Assembly (NCBI GenBank): GCA_025800385.1
Contig: JAOXRS010000173.1
Span: 62,001 to 126,000 of the forward strand
From: Candidatus Albibeggiatoa sp. nov. NOAA
Lineage (GTDB): Bacteria > Pseudomonadota > Gammaproteobacteria > Beggiatoales > Beggiatoaceae
Length of the DNA stretch: 64,000 nt
Reading direction: 5' to 3'
Part shown: piece by piece, positions 26,871 to 36,944 of the stretch
Position numbering within the stretch: the first letter of the stretch is position 1
Layout: each line of letters begins with the position of its first letter
Made by a program: the position numbers and the translations under genes
The notes under the pieces: model-generated
What the model was told of the DNA's origin: nothing
The model's database searches: none
The model's input: the letters and a program-made list of their open reading frames with translations, nothing else

Positions 26871-28376
26871 TTAAATGATTTTTTTCAAAGCCTGAATAAT
26901 GTCATCTTGGGTTTCTTGTGCTAAATATGCGTGCATCGGTAAATTTAAGACTTTTGCAGCTGCACTTTCTGCATTCGGAAAATCTTGTTCTTTATAGCCT
27001 AGATATGTGATTGCAGGATGTAAATGCAATGGTTGTCGATAATATGCCCCTGTTGTGATACCTGTCTCTTTAAGGGCTTCGCGCACTTTATCACGTTTAT
27101 CTACTTCAATGGTGTAATACGCATAAATATTGGTCATATCGGGTGCAATATAGGGAATTTTAACTAGTTCAACCAAGTTTTCATGATAATGCTGTGCAAT
27201 ATGTTGGCGGGCTTGAATTTCTTGAGGGAAAATATTCAGTTTCGCAAGCAACATACTGGCTTGGATGCTATTCATCCCATTATCCATCCCTAATACAATA
27301 CTTTCTGTTTCAAAATGACGTAGTTGGCTAAGTTTAACCGCTAATTCTGTATCATTGGTAAAACACGCGCCACCATGCCCATATCCTCCAAATGGATGGG
27401 TTGGTGCAAAGCTGGTGCAACTGATTAAACCAAGCTGTCCTGATGGCCGTTCTCGGTAACTTGCGCCAAAACTACAACTTGCATCTTCAATCACAGGTAT
27501 TTTGTGCTGCATAGCAATATGATTAATCGTATCGAAATCTGCACACTGTCCATACACATTGACTGGGATAACCGCTTTAATTTTATCGCTTAAAATACTA
27601 TTTAAGGCTTCTGGATTTAAATTATAGGTTTCTGGATCAATATCCACAAAAACAGGTATTGCACCTAAGGCTAAAATGGCTTTAAGGACATTGGGCGGCG
27701 CGAAAGGCGTGGTAATAACCTCATCTTCTGGCTCAGTACCCACTGCTTGTAATGCCAGTAATAACGCATCATGACCACTGGCGGTAGCAACACAATATTG
27801 CGTTTCTACAAATTGGCTTAATGCTTGTTCTAATCGTAAAACACTATGACCTAAGACATATTCTCCTTGTTTTAGCACATTAAAGAGATTGGCTTCTAAT
27901 TCATCTCGCACAAGCAGCTGAGCCGTTTCTAAATCAAACAGCGTCTTGTCATCCATTTCATACTCATATTCCGCTAGCATGGCATACACAAACTCATGAT
28001 CACCTGCCTCAATATCATCAGACAGCGTTTCAAATTCTTCTTGTTGTGTCCAAATAATCGTGCTTCCCGGTAATGTCGAAGCATCTAAACTAATTAAAGC
28101 TTGGGTTTTATTGGTGCAGTCGCAAGGAATATGTGTCCAATGCACGGCGAGTGATGATAATAGCTGTGTTTCTTGTAGCAATTCTGTGAGAGGGTTATGC
28201 TGATTGGGGAATATGCGTTGCTCTAAAATAGGCAATAAGCTGCAAGGAATCCAAAACCGAATGGGCAATGATTTTTGTAAACGAGTAAAAGCATGTTGTG
28301 TATCATTTTTAGACAAAGACAACAAATCTAAAATGATTTCAGCATCTAATACGACATTTAGGCTCATAGGGTTCAA
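26871..28376 (-). CDS. DegT/DnrJ/EryC1-family protein with Lys-to-His change and an N-terminal extension
   Basis: 501 residues. About 155-500 is a DegT-type PLP fold: GHDALLLALQAVG, the VIEDASCSFGA segment (D298) and the C-terminal YRQPLHLHP. The position of the PLP Schiff-base lysine, usually SFxPxKxxGxxGDGG, reads SFAPTHPFGGYGHGG, so Lys is replaced by H327. Such a change is known in the dehydratase ColD, which uses PLP with a catalytic histidine. The first 150 residues are not part of the fold and begin with a hydrophobic LNVVLDAEIILDLLSL stretch that loosely recalls a PIN domain. DegT enzymes make amino sugars or deoxysugars for cell-surface glycans; the reaction here is unknown. It follows a hypothetical gene of the rnf cluster. 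Confidence 0.75.
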   Translation of the reverse strand: MNPMSLNVVLDAEIILDLLSLSKNDTQHAFTRLQKSLPIRFWIPCSLLPILEQRIFPNQHNPLTELLQETQLLSSLAVHWTHIPCDCTNKTQALISLDASTLPGSTIIWTQQEEFETLSDDIEAGDHEFVYAMLAEYEYEMDDKTLFDLETAQLLVRDELEANLFNVLKQGEYVLGHSVLRLEQALSQFVETQYCVATASGHDALLLALQAVGTEPEDEVITTPFAPPNVLKAILALGAIPVFVDIDPETYNLNPEALNSILSDKIKAVIPVNVYGQCADFDTINHIAMQHKIPVIEDASCSFGASYRERPSGQLGLISCTSFAPTHPFGGYGHGGACFTNDTELAVKLSQLRHFETESIVLGMDNGMNSIQASMLLAKLNIFPQEIQARQHIAQHYHENLVELVKIPYIAPDMTNIYAYYTIEVDKRDKVREALKETGITTGAYYRQPLHLHPAITYLGYKEQDFPNAESAAAKVLNLPMHAYLAQETQDDIIQALKKII

Positions 28377-28531
28377 TACTCTGGTCAGTTCTGGAAACTC
28401 AATCCTTTATGCTCTTTGGTATTTTACGCATATTATGCGCCAAATGCGAATGTGGAAGCAGGTATATTTTGTGGTGCAATTGAAGGGTGTTGATGTGAAA
28501 AACAAATGAGCAATAGACAAGTATAAGACAT

Positions 28532-28574
28532 AAAAAAAGCCTTCCCCTCAAATTGCGCAGAGTGAGAAAGACTT
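28532..28574 (-). terminator. Terminator after the rnf-linked unknown gene
   Basis: On the minus strand, AAGTCTTTCTC pairs with GGGGAAGGCTT (11 bp, three G-T wobbles) and is followed by seven T. It lies about 30 nt past the stop of the 28606 gene, and so ends the rnf transcript before the DegT gene. Confidence 0.75.
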
Positions 28575-28605
28575 TACAACGAACCAACGGAGAAAAGTCG
28601 GAAGA

Positions 28606-29166
28606 CTAAATTGCGCCCCAATTTTCGCGGACACGGTCAGTTGATACTGAAATAGCATCATCTAACGAGGAAACTGGATATTTAAATGTATGGGTTTTGA
28701 TTTCATCGAATAAGGTCGTGACTTTATCTGCAGGTGATTGACCTTTGAAGTCACTCTTTTCTAAGCCCAATTCTTCAATGATTTCATTCCAAGGCACACC
28801 ACTGGCTAAAGGAATCATGGCGACTTTAACACCATCAATTTCTAATTGCGCTTCATCTTTGGCGTTAATCACGTATAAAACGACAATACAGTCATCAGCA
28901 AAGTCAGCTTTGTATTTACTAATAAAGTCGCTAACTTCTTTCACGGTATTCAACCAACCAATCACCATTTTTAATTTGTCATCACCTAATAATACAGAGC
29001 CATAGACAACTTCTTTTGGTGGTTTTTTATGACCTTGTACGTCACCTTGGTCGCCTTCAACTAATACCAATTCACCACGATACGCCATCATACCCGCGCC
29101 ACTGGTTTCAGCTAAAAAATTAGAATTAAATAGTAAATCTGATTCTTGATATTTTTGTAGAATCAT
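28606..29166 (-). CDS. Unknown protein downstream of rnfC
   Basis: 186 residues, starting at the ATG preceded by AGGAGA (7 nt away); an upstream in-frame Met at 29199 lacks support. No family was recognised. It is acidic and has no signal peptide or membrane segment. The N-terminal third contains SNFLAETSGAGMMAYRGEL, with the rest alternating beta and helical stretches. It is 32 nt past rnfC in the same direction and has its own terminator, so it is probably co-transcribed with rnfA-rnfB-rnfC. It might be an accessory protein of the Rnf complex, but this is only by position. Confidence 0.7.
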   Translation of the reverse strand: MILQKYQESDLLFNSNFLAETSGAGMMAYRGELVLVEGDQGDVQGHKKPPKEVVYGSVLLGDDKLKMVIGWLNTVKEVSDFISKYKADFADDCIVVLYVINAKDEAQLEIDGVKVAMIPLASGVPWNEIIEELGLEKSDFKGQSPADKVTTLFDEIKTHTFKYPVSSLDDAISVSTDRVRENWGAI

Positions 29167-29231
29167 AAATAGCTCTCCTAAACACAATGTACACTTCATG
29201 TTGTTCGCAAAAACATCTTGTCTCTACAACA

Positions 29232-30737
29232 TTATTCTGCTGCAACCGCCGCTTCAGCTTGTTCTTTTTTCTTCTTGGCTGCTTCACGTGCTGCCTTACG
29301 TTTTGCCGCTTCTGCTTTACGTTTGGCTGCTGCTTCTGCCTTGGCTTGCTTCTCGCGTTCTACCCGCTGATTTTTGGCCTCAATCAATTTGCGGTTTTCT
29401 TCGGCTTTATGCTTCGCTTGTTGACGCGCTGCGAGTTCACCTTTGGCATAATTGAAATATTGCACTAATGGAATGTGTGAAGGGCAGACATAAGAACAAC
29501 AACCACATGCCACACAGTCGACTAAACCAAATTCCACCACTTTGTCCAAATTACCCGCTTTAGCATGAGCTGCCATTTGCAGTGGTACAAGTCCACAAGG
29601 ACAAGCCCGTACACATGAACCGCAACGAATACAGGGTGATGGCTCATTTTGAATCGTTTCAGGTTTAGTTAAAGCAATGATGCCGCTTGTTCCTTTGACC
29701 ACAGGCACATCAAGACTAGGCATATTTTGACCCATCATAGGCCCGCCCATCACAATCCGTTCAGCTTCCTCGGTCAGACCACCACAGAAATCAACCACAT
29801 CTTTTAACGGTGTACCAATCAGCACTTCAACATTTCTAGGTTCTGAAACCGCGCCACCACCAACTGTCACCACACGAGAAATCAACGGACGACCTTCACG
29901 CACGGTTCGATGAATCGCATACGCCGTACCCATGTTATGCACCAATACGCCAATATCTGCACCAAGACCACCCGCAGGCACTTCTAAACCTGTGACCACT
30001 TGAATCATGTGCTTTTCTGAACCCATTGGATAACGGGCTGGAACTTTGACCGCTTCAATATTACCGATGTATTTACAGGCTTTTTCCAAGGCTTCAAACG
30101 CTTCAGGCTTGTTGTCTTCGACTACTAAATAAGCCCGTTCAGCTTTAATCGTATGTAAAATAATTCGAACCCCGTCAACAATATCTTCGGAATGTTCTCG
30201 CATCAGGCGATCATCACAGCTTAAATACGGTTCGCATTCGCCGCCATTGATGACTAAAGTATGAATATCATTACGTGCGCTAAGCTTTAATTTGACTGCT
30301 GATGGGAAAGTCGCACCACCCATACCGACAATGCCAGCAGCACCAACACGAGTCGCAATTTCATTAGTTGATTTAGAAAACGGATCATCTAATTTTGTGA
30401 CATCATCAATCCAACGGTCTTCGCCATCGGTTTCAATCACAACAGTTCTAACAGGCAAACCCGAAGGATGTGGCGCGGGACGTTCGCCAATCTCAATGAC
30501 TTTGCCAGAGCTTGGTGCGTGAATTGGGGCTGAAATCATACCCTGACTGTGGGCGAGCAATTGTCCTTTTAATACGGTATCGCCGACGTTAACTTCAGGT
30601 CTGGCAGGTGCGCCAATATGTTGTTGTAACGGCACATATAAATGTTTGGGCAACGGCATCGACGTGATGTCTTCGCTATTGGTTGCTGCTTTGTTATCGG
30701 CTGGATGAACACCACCTCGAAACTTAAACAGTTGCAT
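29232..30737 (-). CDS. rnfC: Rnf electron transport complex subunit C
   Basis: 501 residues. Two ferredoxin-type 4Fe-4S motifs occur near residues 370 and 410 (CIRCGSCVRACPCG and DCVACGCCSYVCPSH). The N-terminal part contains the VNVGDTVLKGQLLAHSQG biotinyl-like segment and the NADH/FMN-binding core (NGGECEPYLSCDD). The last 70 residues are Lys/Ala/Glu-rich and helical, a usual RnfC tail of variable length. It is the NADH-oxidising subunit on the cytoplasmic side. It is encoded after rnfA and rnfB, but rnfD, rnfG and rnfE do not follow. Confidence 0.95.
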   Translation of the reverse strand: MQLFKFRGGVHPADNKAATNSEDITSMPLPKHLYVPLQQHIGAPARPEVNVGDTVLKGQLLAHSQGMISAPIHAPSSGKVIEIGERPAPHPSGLPVRTVVIETDGEDRWIDDVTKLDDPFSKSTNEIATRVGAAGIVGMGGATFPSAVKLKLSARNDIHTLVINGGECEPYLSCDDRLMREHSEDIVDGVRIILHTIKAERAYLVVEDNKPEAFEALEKACKYIGNIEAVKVPARYPMGSEKHMIQVVTGLEVPAGGLGADIGVLVHNMGTAYAIHRTVREGRPLISRVVTVGGGAVSEPRNVEVLIGTPLKDVVDFCGGLTEEAERIVMGGPMMGQNMPSLDVPVVKGTSGIIALTKPETIQNEPSPCIRCGSCVRACPCGLVPLQMAAHAKAGNLDKVVEFGLVDCVACGCCSYVCPSHIPLVQYFNYAKGELAARQQAKHKAEENRKLIEAKNQRVEREKQAKAEAAAKRKAEAAKRKAAREAAKKKKEQAEAAVAAE

Positions 30738-30749
30738 GATATGTACTCC

Positions 30750-31325
30750 TTAAGCCGCTAACGGTAAATCAGGTTTAATCGAAACATCGGGTTTATCCCA
30801 ATGCCATGTTTTCAAAGTGGTTTGAATTGGGTGCATTTGTAAGCATTCGGTTGGACATACATCAATACACGCTTCACAACCCGTACACGCATCTTGGATG
30901 ACTGCATGAATTTGTTTATTTGCACCGATAATCGCGTCAGTTGGACATTTTTTGATACATCGTGTACAACCGATACAATGATTTTCATCGACTTGCGCTA
31001 ACATTGGAGGCTTATCATCGACTTGAGATAAATCTAGGGAAATATTGAGTATTTCTGCGATTTCTTGCGCTAAAACTTTACCCCCCGGAGGGCAACAAGT
31101 TGCTGCGGCTTCACCTGCTACCACGGCTTCCGCTGCGGGTGTACACCCCGGATAACCACATTGACCACAGTTTGACCCCGGCATAATTGCGATGACTTTA
31201 TCGACGAGAGGATTTTGTTCAACTTTAAAAAACTTTGCGGCATAACCCAGTGCAAAACCTAATGCTGTGCCCATAATGCCTAGGCTAAAAATTGCTGCAA
31301 AGAGGATTTCTGCTTGTAAGACCAT
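30750..31325 (-). CDS. rnfB: Rnf electron transport complex subunit B
   Basis: 191 residues. An N-terminal membrane anchor (about 5-27) is followed by the four-cysteine cluster motif [16 protein letters not shown] of the RnfB N-terminal FeS domain and two ferredoxin motifs ([12 protein letters not shown] and [12 protein letters not shown]). It passes electrons from RnfC to the membrane subunits. It is between rnfA and rnfC with short spacers (12 and 28 nt). Confidence 0.96.
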   Translation of the reverse strand: MVLQAEILFAAIFSLGIMGTALGFALGYAAKFFKVEQNPLVDKVIAIMPGSNCGQCGYPGCTPAAEAVVAGEAAATCCPPGGKVLAQEIAEILNISLDLSQVDDKPPMLAQVDENHCIGCTRCIKKCPTDAIIGANKQIHAVIQDACTGCEACIDVCPTECLQMHPIQTTLKTWHWDKPDVSIKPDLPLAA

Positions 31326-31353
31326 GATTAATCAATCCTTTAGAATTTTAACC

Positions 31354-31935
31354 TTAGGAAAAACTTAAACCGCTAAAGCCAATAAATGCCATCGACAGCA
31401 AACCTGCCGTAATATAAGCGATAGGCATTCCGTTAAATGCGAAAGGCACATCAGCAACCGCCAGCCGCTCACGTAAACCTGCAAAAATCACCATTACCAA
31501 AGTGAACCCCATGGCAGAGCCGAAACCGTACACCGCACTTTGAATAAAACTTAAATCTTCTTGAATCGCTAATAAAGCAACCCCGAGCACCGCACAGTTG
31601 GTGGTAATCAATGGCAAGAAAATCCCTAATACTTGGTACAGCACAGGGCTGGTTTTGCGAATCGCCATTTCAGTAAATTGCACCACAGCGGCAATCACTA
31701 AAATAAATGCCAAAATGCGCAAAAACTCAATTTCAAACGGTTTTAATAAAAAATGCTCCAAAAGCCAGCCTGCAACCGATGCTAAAGTCAAAACGAATGT
31801 GGTTGCTAAGCCCATGCTTAGAGCTGTGTCTAATTTGTTTGATACACCCATGAATGGGCATAAACCTAAAAATTTTGTCAAGATAACGTTATTAATCAGC
31901 ACTGTGCCGACTAATATCAGTAAATACTCAGACAT
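31354..31935 (-). CDS. rnfA: Rnf electron transport complex subunit A
   Basis: 193 residues, equal to E. coli RsxA. The start at [10 protein letters not shown] is chosen because GGAG lies 7 nt upstream; the in-frame ATG four codons earlier is part of that ribosome binding site. Six hydrophobic helices with the conserved [16 protein letters not shown] and [12 protein letters not shown] segments mark the paired antiparallel RnfA/RnfE fold, with a membrane [2Fe-2S] cluster ligated by cysteines at their interface. The partner rnfE is missing here. Confidence 0.96.
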   Translation of the reverse strand: MSEYLLILVGTVLINNVILTKFLGLCPFMGVSNKLDTALSMGLATTFVLTLASVAGWLLEHFLLKPFEIEFLRILAFILVIAAVVQFTEMAIRKTSPVLYQVLGIFLPLITTNCAVLGVALLAIQEDLSFIQSAVYGFGSAMGFTLVMVIFAGLRERLAVADVPFAFNGMPIAYITAGLLSMAFIGFSGLSFS

Positions 31936-32459
31936 GACAATCTCCATGTTGAGGAATGCTTGTAACTATCCCTTGAACATAAACTATGCCAATCTAACTT
32001 AACGATTATTTTTATAATAAATACAAATAATTATACAAATTGCAGAACAAATGCCATTAACTTATGTAGGCTTTAAAGCAGGGGTTTGGAAGGATTTTGT
32101 AGCAAATGCAACAGAGTATTTTAGAAAGGTAATGACATATATAAGAACTATTCTTAATTGGGAAAAAAGTTATAAAATAGCAGGAAAAATACGGAGACAT
32201 ATCAAGGTTTTTCATTTTCCTATACTGTTGATCTTGTTTTAGTGGTACACAACTATAGGTAAAATATCCCGACATGAAGAGTCAAGAATATTTGAACCAA
32301 AATTGCATATTTTCGACAGCTTTCACATATTCAGACTCATGCACTCCTTTGGAATATTGTTGATGAATGAAGTAAACATTTTCTTATAAAAAGCTATACT
32401 AAAAAATACTATAAAAAAGCAGTTAATTTATTAATTTCTAAGACTAAGGTTATAAAAAA
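31936..32459. other. AT-rich gap between rnfA and the hybrid kinase
   Basis: About 520 nt between divergent genes. Short reading frames on both strands have no family likeness and no convincing ribosome binding site. It should hold the promoters of rnfA and of the kinase; no specific element was recognised. Confidence 0.5.
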
Positions 32460-35400
32460 ATGAAAATAAAACAATCAACAATTAATTTTGTCATGAGTGT
32501 GACTTTTTTAAGTATGGCTGTTTTGCTGGGTAGCAGTATTTATTACTTAAAACAAGCCAGCATGAAATATAAACATGCCGTAACAAAACAAGCTGAATTT
32601 AAACAATTAGGTATTGATTTAGCAAATGCGTCAAATTATCTGACAGCAGAAGCGCAAAAATTTTCAGTGACGGCAAATATTGAACATTTAAATAATTTCT
32701 GGAATGAGGTGCATGTGACACGCACCCGTGACAATATATTAAAACGACTTAAAATCTTACAAGCATCACAACAAGAGTTTGATTTACTTGATCTTGCTAA
32801 AAATAATTCTGATGCGTTGGTTGCGACTGAAACCCGTTCTATGCGTCTTGTATTAGATGTACTGGGTTATCAAGAAGCCGAGATGCCGCCCCCTATTGCA
32901 GCTTGGAAACTATCCCCAGAAGATAAGGCATTATCAAATGACGATAAAATGCGAGTGGCAAGAGAAATCATGTTTGATGATAAATACCATCAAGATAAAA
33001 ATATGATTATGACCCCAATTGCTGAGTTTCAGAAGTTATCTAACGACAATGCGAATGCAGCCTTAAAAATAGCAAAACACGATGCTCAACATGCTGAAAT
33101 TATTTTATTTATTATCGCTATTTTGATTCCTGTAGGTATGGGAGTGATTTTATGGATATTCCGCTCAAAAGTCAATCTACCGATTAGTCACTATACAGAA
33201 ATATTACATCAACATGAAACCGAGAATAATCAAGAAAAACGCCTTAATTTAGAACCTGCTGGTACATTTGAACTTATTACATTAGCGAAAGCTTTTAACC
33301 AGCAAATTAATACCAATCGACAATTAATTGAAGAAAGCCACCAAGTATCACAGGAGCTAAGTGAACAAAATTGGCAAAAAACAGGACAAACCCAGCTTAA
33401 TGAAAAATTGCGGGGCGAACAAAATATCTATGATTTAGCCAAGAATATTATTGATTTTGTGACTTCCTACAGCCAGTCAGAATTAGGCAGTTTTTATTTA
33501 TATCAAACAGGAGAAACGCCTTATTTAGAACGCATTGCAAGTTATGGTTGTGTGATTCCTAGCCATTTTCCTAACCAATTTGTATTAGGTGAAGGCTTGG
33601 TTGGACAGGCAGCATTAGAACAACGCATCTTAGTTCGCCAACCTCAAGTAGAAGAATTGCAATCACTTTTACAATCTAGTTTTTGTGAAATTACGCCGCG
33701 TTATATTATGTTTTTGCCATTCTTTTATGAACAGCAATTAAAAGGGGTAGTTGAAATTGCAACATGCCGCGCTTTTACAGAAAAACAGCAAGAATTTTTA
33801 GAGCAATCCATGACCAGCATTGGTATTGCAATCAGTGGAGCAGAGTCACGGCAAAAAATGCAAGCACTGTTAGATCAAAGCCAAGCGCAATCACAACAAC
33901 TCACGTTACAACAGCAAGAATTACAAGTGATTAACGAAGAACTACAAAAACAACAAGAAGAGCTACAAACAGCCAATGAAGAGCTGCAAACTCAACAAGA
34001 GGAGTTGCGCCAAGCCAATGAAGAGTTAGAAATTAGAAGTCGGGATTTAATCCAACAAAAGGAGGCGATTCGAGAAAAAAATGCAACCTTAGAACGCATT
34101 CAGCAAGAAGTAGAACAAAAGGCGAAAGAACTAGAGTTAGCGAGTAAATATAAGTCCGAATTCTTAGCCAATATGTCGCATGAGTTACGAACGCCGTTGA
34201 ATGCTATTTTGGTCTTAGGTCAAATGTTGGCAGAAAATGATGATGGCAATTTAAGTGAAGAACAGGTTGATTTCGCCCAGACTATTCATAGCGCGGGGTC
34301 TGATTTACTGAATTTAATCAATGAAATTTTAGATTTATCAAAAATCGAAGCGGGTAAAATTGAAATCCATGTAGAGCCATTTTCCTTGCCAGCTCTTATT
34401 CATGATTCGATTGAAGGTAAATTTAAAGCATTGGCAACTAAGAAAAAAATTACCTTTTTAGTAGAGTTTGAGCAAGAATCTCAGTTTGATGCAGAATTAT
34501 ATAGCGATCCACACCGAATTAAGCAGATTATCAATAATTTATTATCCAATGCGGTTAAATTTACCGATCAAGGTACGGTGATATTGACGTTACGTTATGC
34601 CAATGAGCAAGAATTCCCCACCATGCAACCCAATCAACAATATGTTGCGATTAGTGTCAGCGATACAGGTATTGGGATTCCCAGTGCTAAACAGCACAAA
34701 GTTTTTGAAGCATTTCGCCAAGCAGATAGTAAAACCACTCGTAAATATGGTGGCACAGGTTTAGGCCTGTCTATTTCAAAACGGTTAGCACAACTATTAG
34801 GTGGTGATATTTATTTAGATAGTCAGGAAGGGCAAGGCAGTACATTTACGGTACTACTGCGTGCTCAATTATCAGAGCCTACTAAAGCGGAAATATCGAC
34901 CCCAACCCATCAACCAAATTACACCGATGACCGCGCCAACCTTAATGAAGAAGACAAAGTATTACTACTGGTTGAACAAAATAGTGATTTTTCTCAAACA
35001 TTAGTAGATTTAATCCATCAGCATAGTTTGAAATGTATTGTTGCCAATGATGGAAAAGCGGGTTTAAATCTTGCCTTAATGTATCAACCGATGACAATTA
35101 TGTTGGATATGAATTTACCTATTATTGATAACTGGTTGATGGTTAATAAGTTACAGCAACATGTAGATACCAAACAAATTCCTGTTAATTTATTATTTAG
35201 TTATGCTGATCCGAAACTCAATTTAATTCAGTTAGCTAATTCAGAGTCATTAGCACAAATGATTGAAGCACAAACAACGGTACTGATTACAACAGATAAT
35301 GAGGCTTGTCAGCAGGAAATCAGTACTTTACTGAATCATAATAATCTACATTTTGCCACTGAATACCAACATACACTACAATTATTAGCAGAAAAAACAA

Positions 35401-36065
35401 TTGGCTGCCTTGTTATTGATATTGATTGTAAACAAGGTGAAGCCTTGTCTTTACTTGAATTAATAGGACAGAATATCAGGCCTAGTTTAATTGTTTTATA
35501 TGCACGTAGAGAGTTAAGTTTGATTGAGCAGCATTTTTTACAACATTGTGAAATTTGCTTACTAGAAACATCTAATGAGGATGAAGCACAGTTACTATCT
35601 CAGGCTCAATCCGCATTGCAACAAATTGATCAAAATTTATTAGTGAGCGACCATGTAAATGGTTTGGTGAATTATGATAAAACCTCTTCTTTAAAAGGTA
35701 AAAAAGTATTGCTTGTCGATGATGATGTGCGTAATACCCATGCATTAGAATTGTTTTTGAATAAACGAGAGATGCAAGTGGAAATTGCTCACCATGGAAA
35801 AGAGGCATTATATGTGTTAAATCAGCATCAAGATACCGATATTATTCTAATGGATATTATGATGCCTGAAATGGATGGTTATGAAACTATTCGCCAAATT
35901 CGGCTACAACATCACTTTAAAACATTGCCCATTATTGCGTTGACAGCCAAAGCGATGAAAGGTGATCGGAGCAAATGTATTGAAGCGGGTGCCAGTGATT
36001 ATTTAACTAAGCCTATCGATACAGAAAAGCTATTATCATTGATGCGGGTTTGGTTATATCAGTAA
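32460..36065 (+). CDS. Membrane hybrid histidine kinase with GAF domain and two receivers
   Basis: 1201 residues. Membrane helix 1 at about 10-30; an extracytoplasmic helical stretch; helix 2 at about 212-234; a HAMP-like linker; a GAF domain (about 320-455); a long Gln/Glu-rich coiled coil (about 465-560); HisKA with phosphorylated H574 (MSHELRTPLN); HATPase (about 670-815, with NLLSNAVKF, DTGIGIP and GTGLGLSIS); a first receiver (about 835-960, D883, but lacking part of the acidic pair); a middle unassigned region; and a complete receiver at about 1080-1200 (VDDD, D1132, AKAMKGD). Ligand unknown. Lone gene with no output regulator beside it. The next gene is hda, unrelated. Confidence 0.9.
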   Translation: MKIKQSTINFVMSVTFLSMAVLLGSSIYYLKQASMKYKHAVTKQAEFKQLGIDLANASNYLTAEAQKFSVTANIEHLNNFWNEVHVTRTRDNILKRLKILQASQQEFDLLDLAKNNSDALVATETRSMRLVLDVLGYQEAEMPPPIAAWKLSPEDKALSNDDKMRVAREIMFDDKYHQDKNMIMTPIAEFQKLSNDNANAALKIAKHDAQHAEIILFIIAILIPVGMGVILWIFRSKVNLPISHYTEILHQHETENNQEKRLNLEPAGTFELITLAKAFNQQINTNRQLIEESHQVSQELSEQNWQKTGQTQLNEKLRGEQNIYDLAKNIIDFVTSYSQSELGSFYLYQTGETPYLERIASYGCVIPSHFPNQFVLGEGLVGQAALEQRILVRQPQVEELQSLLQSSFCEITPRYIMFLPFFYEQQLKGVVEIATCRAFTEKQQEFLEQSMTSIGIAISGAESRQKMQALLDQSQAQSQQLTLQQQELQVINEELQKQQEELQTANEELQTQQEELRQANEELEIRSRDLIQQKEAIREKNATLERIQQEVEQKAKELELASKYKSEFLANMSHELRTPLNAILVLGQMLAENDDGNLSEEQVDFAQTIHSAGSDLLNLINEILDLSKIEAGKIEIHVEPFSLPALIHDSIEGKFKALATKKKITFLVEFEQESQFDAELYSDPHRIKQIINNLLSNAVKFTDQGTVILTLRYANEQEFPTMQPNQQYVAISVSDTGIGIPSAKQHKVFEAFRQADSKTTRKYGGTGLGLSISKRLAQLLGGDIYLDSQEGQGSTFTVLLRAQLSEPTKAEISTPTHQPNYTDDRANLNEEDKVLLLVEQNSDFSQTLVDLIHQHSLKCIVANDGKAGLNLALMYQPMTIMLDMNLPIIDNWLMVNKLQQHVDTKQIPVNLLFSYADPKLNLIQLANSESLAQMIEAQTTVLITTDNEACQQEISTLLNHNNLHFATEYQHTLQLLAEKTIGCLVIDIDCKQGEALSLLELIGQNIRPSLIVLYARRELSLIEQHFLQHCEICLLETSNEDEAQLLSQAQSALQQIDQNLLVSDHVNGLVNYDKTSSLKGKKVLLVDDDVRNTHALELFLNKREMQVEIAHHGKEALYVLNQHQDTDIILMDIMMPEMDGYETIRQIRLQHHFKTLPIIALTAKAMKGDRSKCIEAGASDYLTKPIDTEKLLSLMRVWLYQ

Positions 36066-36186
36066 CATGGATTTAGCCAATTTTATAAAGCAAAATGTAA
36101 CTATATTTAAGACTTGCATTGTTTGCTAAAATAGGTTAAGAATGATTCAATTTATCTAAAGGCTCAAAAAGTTTAATATTAAGGCT

Positions 36187-36885
36187 ATGAGCACTCAATT
36201 ACCACTTGGTATCAATTTGCAATTCAGCCAATCATTTGCAAATTATAACGCGACTTTTAATCACACGGCTTTATTAGTACTTAGACAGGTGATTGCAAGA
36301 CAAAGCGAAAATAGTTTGTATTTATGGGGCGAATCTGGCACGGGAAAAACGCATCTGCTGCAAGCCGCTTGTCAGGAAATGGCTTATTTTGACCAAACAC
36401 CAGCTTATATTCCACTGTCCGAACTCAAATCAGAAGGCACTGTTGTGCTCGATGGATTAGATAGTTTGGACTTAGTTTGTTTGGATGATTTGCAAGCCAT
36501 TGTCGGTTCTGAAGAATGGGAACACGCTTTATTTAATTTATTCAATCGCCTCAAAGATCAAAATATCCCTTTACTCATGGCAGGTAATGCAGCTCCAGCA
36601 GAATTAGGTTTAGATTTATTAGATTTGGAATCTCGCTTATCGTGGGGTGGGGTATTTAAATTGCAGGAACTAGATAACAAAGAAAAAATAAAGGCATTAC
36701 AACAACATGCCAAGCAGCTAGGTTTTGAATTATCTGAAAAAGTAGCACGTTACTTGCTTAAACAATTTGCTTACGACTTAGACAGCCTGATTCATCAATT
36801 AAGAAGTTTAGATTATGCATCATTGGCCGCACACCGTAAGATTACATTGCCATTTGTACGCCAGTGGTTAGCAACTGTGAAATGA
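36187..36885 (+). CDS. hda: DnaA regulatory inactivator Hda (DnaA-like AAA+ protein)
   Basis: 232 residues, short DnaA-related AAA+ protein. Walker A GESGTGKT (48-55), Walker B LVCLDDLQAI, and sensor segment SRLSWGG. It lacks the DnaA C-terminal DNA-binding domain. The N-terminus MSTQLPLGINLQF carries the clamp-binding QLPLG/QFS motif by which Hda binds the DNA polymerase sliding clamp. It stimulates hydrolysis of DnaA-ATP after initiation. Length and motifs match E. coli Hda. Confidence 0.92.
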   Translation: MSTQLPLGINLQFSQSFANYNATFNHTALLVLRQVIARQSENSLYLWGESGTGKTHLLQAACQEMAYFDQTPAYIPLSELKSEGTVVLDGLDSLDLVCLDDLQAIVGSEEWEHALFNLFNRLKDQNIPLLMAGNAAPAELGLDLLDLESRLSWGGVFKLQELDNKEKIKALQQHAKQLGFELSEKVARYLLKQFAYDLDSLIHQLRSLDYASLAAHRKITLPFVRQWLATVK

Positions 36886-36944
36886 TAATATAGATATAAT
36901 AAAACACGCTTTAACTTTATCTCTTAAGAGTGGGGAGGGATGTT

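Noticed and set aside
29187..29468. Phe/Cys/Leu-rich open frame on the plus strand
   Set aside because: It is the antisense reading of the Lys/Ala/Glu-rich tail of rnfC; the odd composition comes from the repetitive codons of that tail.
32051..32242. 63-residue frame in the rnfA-kinase gap
   Set aside because: No ribosome binding site, no family likeness, and AT-rich DNA makes such frames common by chance.
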